Positions 4,392 through 6,651 of a stretch of 6,651 nt of DNA are shown one piece after another. Position 1 is the first letter of the stretch. The number at the start of each line of letters is the position of its first letter. The stretch is from Acidobacteriaceae bacterium (GTDB taxonomy: Bacteria; Acidobacteriota; Terriglobia; Terriglobales; Acidobacteriaceae), in contig PMXH01000585.1 in the NCBI GenBank assembly GCA_003165855.1, forward strand, positions 2,291 through 8,941, written 5' to 3'. The notes under the pieces were generated by a model that did no database searches, was not told the origin of the DNA, and saw only the letters and a program-made list of their open reading frames with translations. The position numbers and the translations under genes were made by a program.

Positions 4392-6575
4392 TTGGTCTTA
4401 CAGAGAACAGCCCCCAGATTCACGCGCCCGCGACGGAGGTTCATTTCGACCCTCCAACGCATCGTGATACTTGTGCTCGCCTGCGAGGTGTTGACCATCG
4501 CGGTCGGTTGCAGCTCGACTAGTTTGTCCCAGAGTGCCCCGAGTGCCCCACCTGCGGAGCAGATCCAAGTAGTGGTTGCGCCTAGCACCGCCACTCTGGC
4601 TCCGAGCGCGCAACAGCGATTCACTGCAACCTTACGCGGGACTAGCAACTCTGCCGTGACATGGTCGGCATCGGTCGGTTCGATCTCCTCCAACGGCGTC
4701 TTCACCGCGCCAGCTTCCAGCAACCAGACCCAGATTACCATTACGGCGACGAGCGTCGCCGACTCCGCTCGACATGCCACAAGCTTGGTAACGATTCAGA
4801 GTACTCCGCAACTTGCGATTGTGACTTCATCGCTGAGCGGAACGATGATCAACACCGCTTACCAAGAGAATCTTTCTGCGAGCGGAGGAACTCCGCCGTA
4901 CCAATGGACGATCTCGGGAGGATCCCTCGCGCCCGGCATTAAGCTCCAGGCTACGACCGGTGCTCTCGGCGGTACGACCAACCAGTCGGGAGAGTATTCC
5001 TTCACGGCGAAGGTTACCGACGCCGCATCGAACTCCGCGACCGCGGTCCTCACACTGGCCGTGTCGGACGGCACACCATGCGGCGCCCCCTTCTACTGCT
5101 CCACCACGTCTACAGCGCATCCTGGGACAATTAAGCCTCTTTTCGCCGGTACAATCGGCGTGAACCATACCGGCTATGATACGAGCTATAACCCCGAGCC
5201 ACTAGACTGCTACACGCGCGCCACAGACTCGACCACGTTTGGCGGGAAGTCGGTTGGAAATAACACTTACTCCGGCGGCGACAACGACATCATGTGGTCG
5301 AAGAACAGCGACTATGTAGGCACGACCGAGAGCGGCTACGTTTTTCTTCTGAATTTAGATGTGAGTGGCAATTGTGCCCAGGTCTTGAATCCGGGAAACA
5401 TCACAGGATCGGGCGGCATCGGAGTTCCCGGCCCCTTCGCGTTCTCCAAAGTGACCGACAACGTTTTCTATAACGTCGGGAGCTACACGCAGGTCTATGA
5501 GAACACGATTGCGGTTCCCTACAACAAGACCTTCACGCATACGCTATTATTTGATTTCGCCAACGGGACGACGTGCCCCGGCCTGCCTTACCCCTTCAGG
5601 GCTACGTGGGGCGGCATCCTGGGCGTCAAGAACGACGATAGTCGATTTGGGTTGGTTCTGAGTAACACCGGAGGGCAAGGCACTGGAACTTGGGCGGTAG
5701 TTTACGACAAGACGCTAGGATGCGCGGTCGAGAATACCAGCACCGGGGCTTACTGGGCATTTTGCAACTCTGGGTGCGGCCCATCTACGCCGCCCACCGG
5801 AACGCTGGCTTCTTCGACAACTTGCACCAATGGAACAAACTGCAGTTGCTGGGGTGGTTACGTCCACGATGCTCAGATGTCAGGAGACGGAACGCAACTT
5901 GTTATCAGTGAATCTCTCCCAGCCTGGAAGCATGGAGCGTGCGCTGGTAACAGTGTCGGCACTATCTTCTCGATCTGGGCACCCGGAACGCTGTACACCC
6001 AGTATTGCAGCACTAACATTTCCGGCTCAGGGGGCCTATATTGTGGCGGCCACGACTCCGTAGGGACCAGCAGGCTCATGAGTTCGGAGTCGGGATCCGT
6101 AGTTTCTACTCGCGCCGTCTCGGATGTCCTGACCTATACCCAGCATTCCACCGGGCCGCTTTGGTCAGCGCATGGCTATTGGCCCCAACCAGACAAAGGG
6201 GACGACTACCCCTACGTGCAAACCACCTACGGCTTGCTGTCTGAGGGACAGGACACAGGTTGCGGCAGTCCGAACACCTGCCCGATTGTGGGCGGCAACG
6301 CGATCTTCGCTGATTATCCTGACAACCCCGCCGGGCAGATGCCAGCACACGCACGCACCTACTTCGGGCACACTTATAGCTGCAACGATACTTCCGACCC
6401 GGCGTATGCGACCTGTCGCGGGCAGAGCGATTACAACTTCGGTTGCCAGTACAGCATCATGTCGGTTTCGCAGGACGGAAACTGGGCGATGATTGCCAGC
6501 GGAATGCTGTTAGGCTTGGGACTGGATTCTTTGGGGCACCCGCGGTGCGACACTTTCATCGTCCACTTGCGCTGA
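4392..6575 (+). CDS. Secreted lipoprotein with two Ig-like domains and a Cys-rich, propeller-like C-terminal region
   Basis: Encodes 727 residues from TTG 4392. The N-terminus has a basic stretch (residues 5-16, six Arg), a hydrophobic core (24-38) and a lipobox-like AVGC with Cys 40, predicting export and lipid attachment. A Ser/Ala/Pro linker (41-55) follows. Residues 58-135 resemble a bacterial Ig-like (BIG2-type) domain with VTWSAS and GVFTAP strands. Residues 139-225 match a putative Ig domain of the He_PIG type, with the signatures ASGGTPPYQWTISGGSLAPG and a Tyr-Ser-Phe...Val-Thr-Asp strand. Residues 227-727 are not assigned. They contain 20 Cys, many Gly, Thr, Asn and Trp, and beta-blade-like stretches such as MSGDGTQLVIS and VSQDGNWAMIAS, suggesting a WD40/YncE-like beta-propeller with disulfides. 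No protease or glycosidase catalytic motif is evident. Multi-Ig surface proteins of this style are frequent in Acidobacteriota. A binding or adhesive role at the cell surface is inference. It ends in TGA at 6573-6575 and is complete. Confidence 0.8.
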   Translation: MVLQRTAPRFTRPRRRFISTLQRIVILVLACEVLTIAVGCSSTSLSQSAPSAPPAEQIQVVVAPSTATLAPSAQQRFTATLRGTSNSAVTWSASVGSISSNGVFTAPASSNQTQITITATSVADSARHATSLVTIQSTPQLAIVTSSLSGTMINTAYQENLSASGGTPPYQWTISGGSLAPGIKLQATTGALGGTTNQSGEYSFTAKVTDAASNSATAVLTLAVSDGTPCGAPFYCSTTSTAHPGTIKPLFAGTIGVNHTGYDTSYNPEPLDCYTRATDSTTFGGKSVGNNTYSGGDNDIMWSKNSDYVGTTESGYVFLLNLDVSGNCAQVLNPGNITGSGGIGVPGPFAFSKVTDNVFYNVGSYTQVYENTIAVPYNKTFTHTLLFDFANGTTCPGLPYPFRATWGGILGVKNDDSRFGLVLSNTGGQGTGTWAVVYDKTLGCAVENTSTGAYWAFCNSGCGPSTPPTGTLASSTTCTNGTNCSCWGGYVHDAQMSGDGTQLVISESLPAWKHGACAGNSVGTIFSIWAPGTLYTQYCSTNISGSGGLYCGGHDSVGTSRLMSSESGSVVSTRAVSDVLTYTQHSTGPLWSAHGYWPQPDKGDDYPYVQTTYGLLSEGQDTGCGSPNTCPIVGGNAIFADYPDNPAGQMPAHARTYFGHTYSCNDTSDPAYATCRGQSDYNFGCQYSIMSVSQDGNWAMIASGMLLGLGLDSLGHPRCDTFIVHLR
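4532..4549 (+). repeat. Tandem 9-base repeat in the lipoprotein linker
   Basis: GAGTGCCCC occurs twice in direct tandem (4532-4540, 4541-4549) and encodes Ser-Ala-Pro twice, just after the lipid-attachment Cys. It looks like a simple slippage duplication in a flexible linker. It keeps the reading frame. Confidence 0.6.
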
Positions 6576-6651
6576 CGACGGATGGGTTGATCGCAACAAC
6601 CGGGAAGACGATTTCCTGCATTCACTCCGATAACCGTGCGCCGACCAAGAA

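Noticed and set aside
4261..4467. A 68-codon plus-strand frame in the gap before the lipoprotein
   Set aside because: It runs into the lipoprotein gene in another frame, lacks a ribosome binding site and domain, and looks like random open sequence.
4358..4780. A 140-codon minus-strand frame opposite the lipoprotein N-terminus
   Set aside because: It is antisense to the signal peptide and first Ig-like domain, with no motif and no supporting ribosome binding site.
6585..6601. Possible terminator hairpin GGTTG/CAACC after the lipoprotein
   Set aside because: The stem is only 5 bp with a 7-base loop and no T-run follows. It is too weak to list. The remaining bases to the window end hold nothing I can support.
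1..6651. CRISPR arrays, tRNA or rRNA genes, insertion sequences, toxin-antitoxin or defence systems
   Set aside because: No regularly spaced repeats, cloverleaf-like sequence, transposase motifs, terminal inverted repeats or defence-type domains were seen on either strand.

Overview
This window reads as bacterial chromosomal DNA of moderately high GC. It looks like an accessory or cell-surface locus rather than a core region. No rRNA, tRNA, CRISPR, insertion sequence or phage gene is visible. The style points to Acidobacteriota (Terriglobia-like) soil bacteria: a lipoprotein with stacked bacterial Ig-like domains, a thioesterase tail of the kind fused to large acyl- or aminoacyl-activating enzymes, and sulfotransferase and flippase neighbours. 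That assignment is inference; no marker gene is present.

Layout. Bases 2-322 (+) are the C-terminal 106 codons of a protein ending in an alpha/beta-hydrolase type thioesterase domain. Bases 323-539 hold two tiny candidate reading frames and a weak promoter candidate. The chain of stop/start contacts (TAG-ATG, ATGA, ATGA) runs straight into a 523-residue Wzx/MATE-like polysaccharide flippase (540-2111, +). A convergent PAPS-dependent sulfotransferase follows (2193-3044, -). A 245-base divergent region then carries a perfect 10-bp inverted repeat and a near-consensus sigma70-type promoter (TTGACC-17-TAAAAT). That promoter drives a class I SAM-dependent methyltransferase (best start 3290, ends 4066, +). 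After a 325-base stretch without a convincing gene comes a large secreted lipoprotein (4392-6575, +). It has two Ig-like domains and a cysteine-rich C-terminal region of about 500 residues that I do not recognise. It looks like a repeat or beta-propeller fold.

How the genes may work together. Thioesterase, lipid-linked glycan flippase, sulfotransferase and methyltransferase together would suit synthesis, decoration and export of a surface glycan, glycolipid or acylated natural product. The sequence shows the enzyme classes but not the substrate. The genes sit on both strands with their own promoters, so this is not one operon. The final lipoprotein may be unrelated to the pathway.

The most useful results are start-site decisions. 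The methyltransferase is shorter than its longest frame, because the apparent TTG start is the -35 box of its promoter. The sulfotransferase probably starts at an internal ATG. The flippase has no usable ribosome binding site of its own and may be translated by coupling. I see no clear evidence of a new defence or mobile system here.
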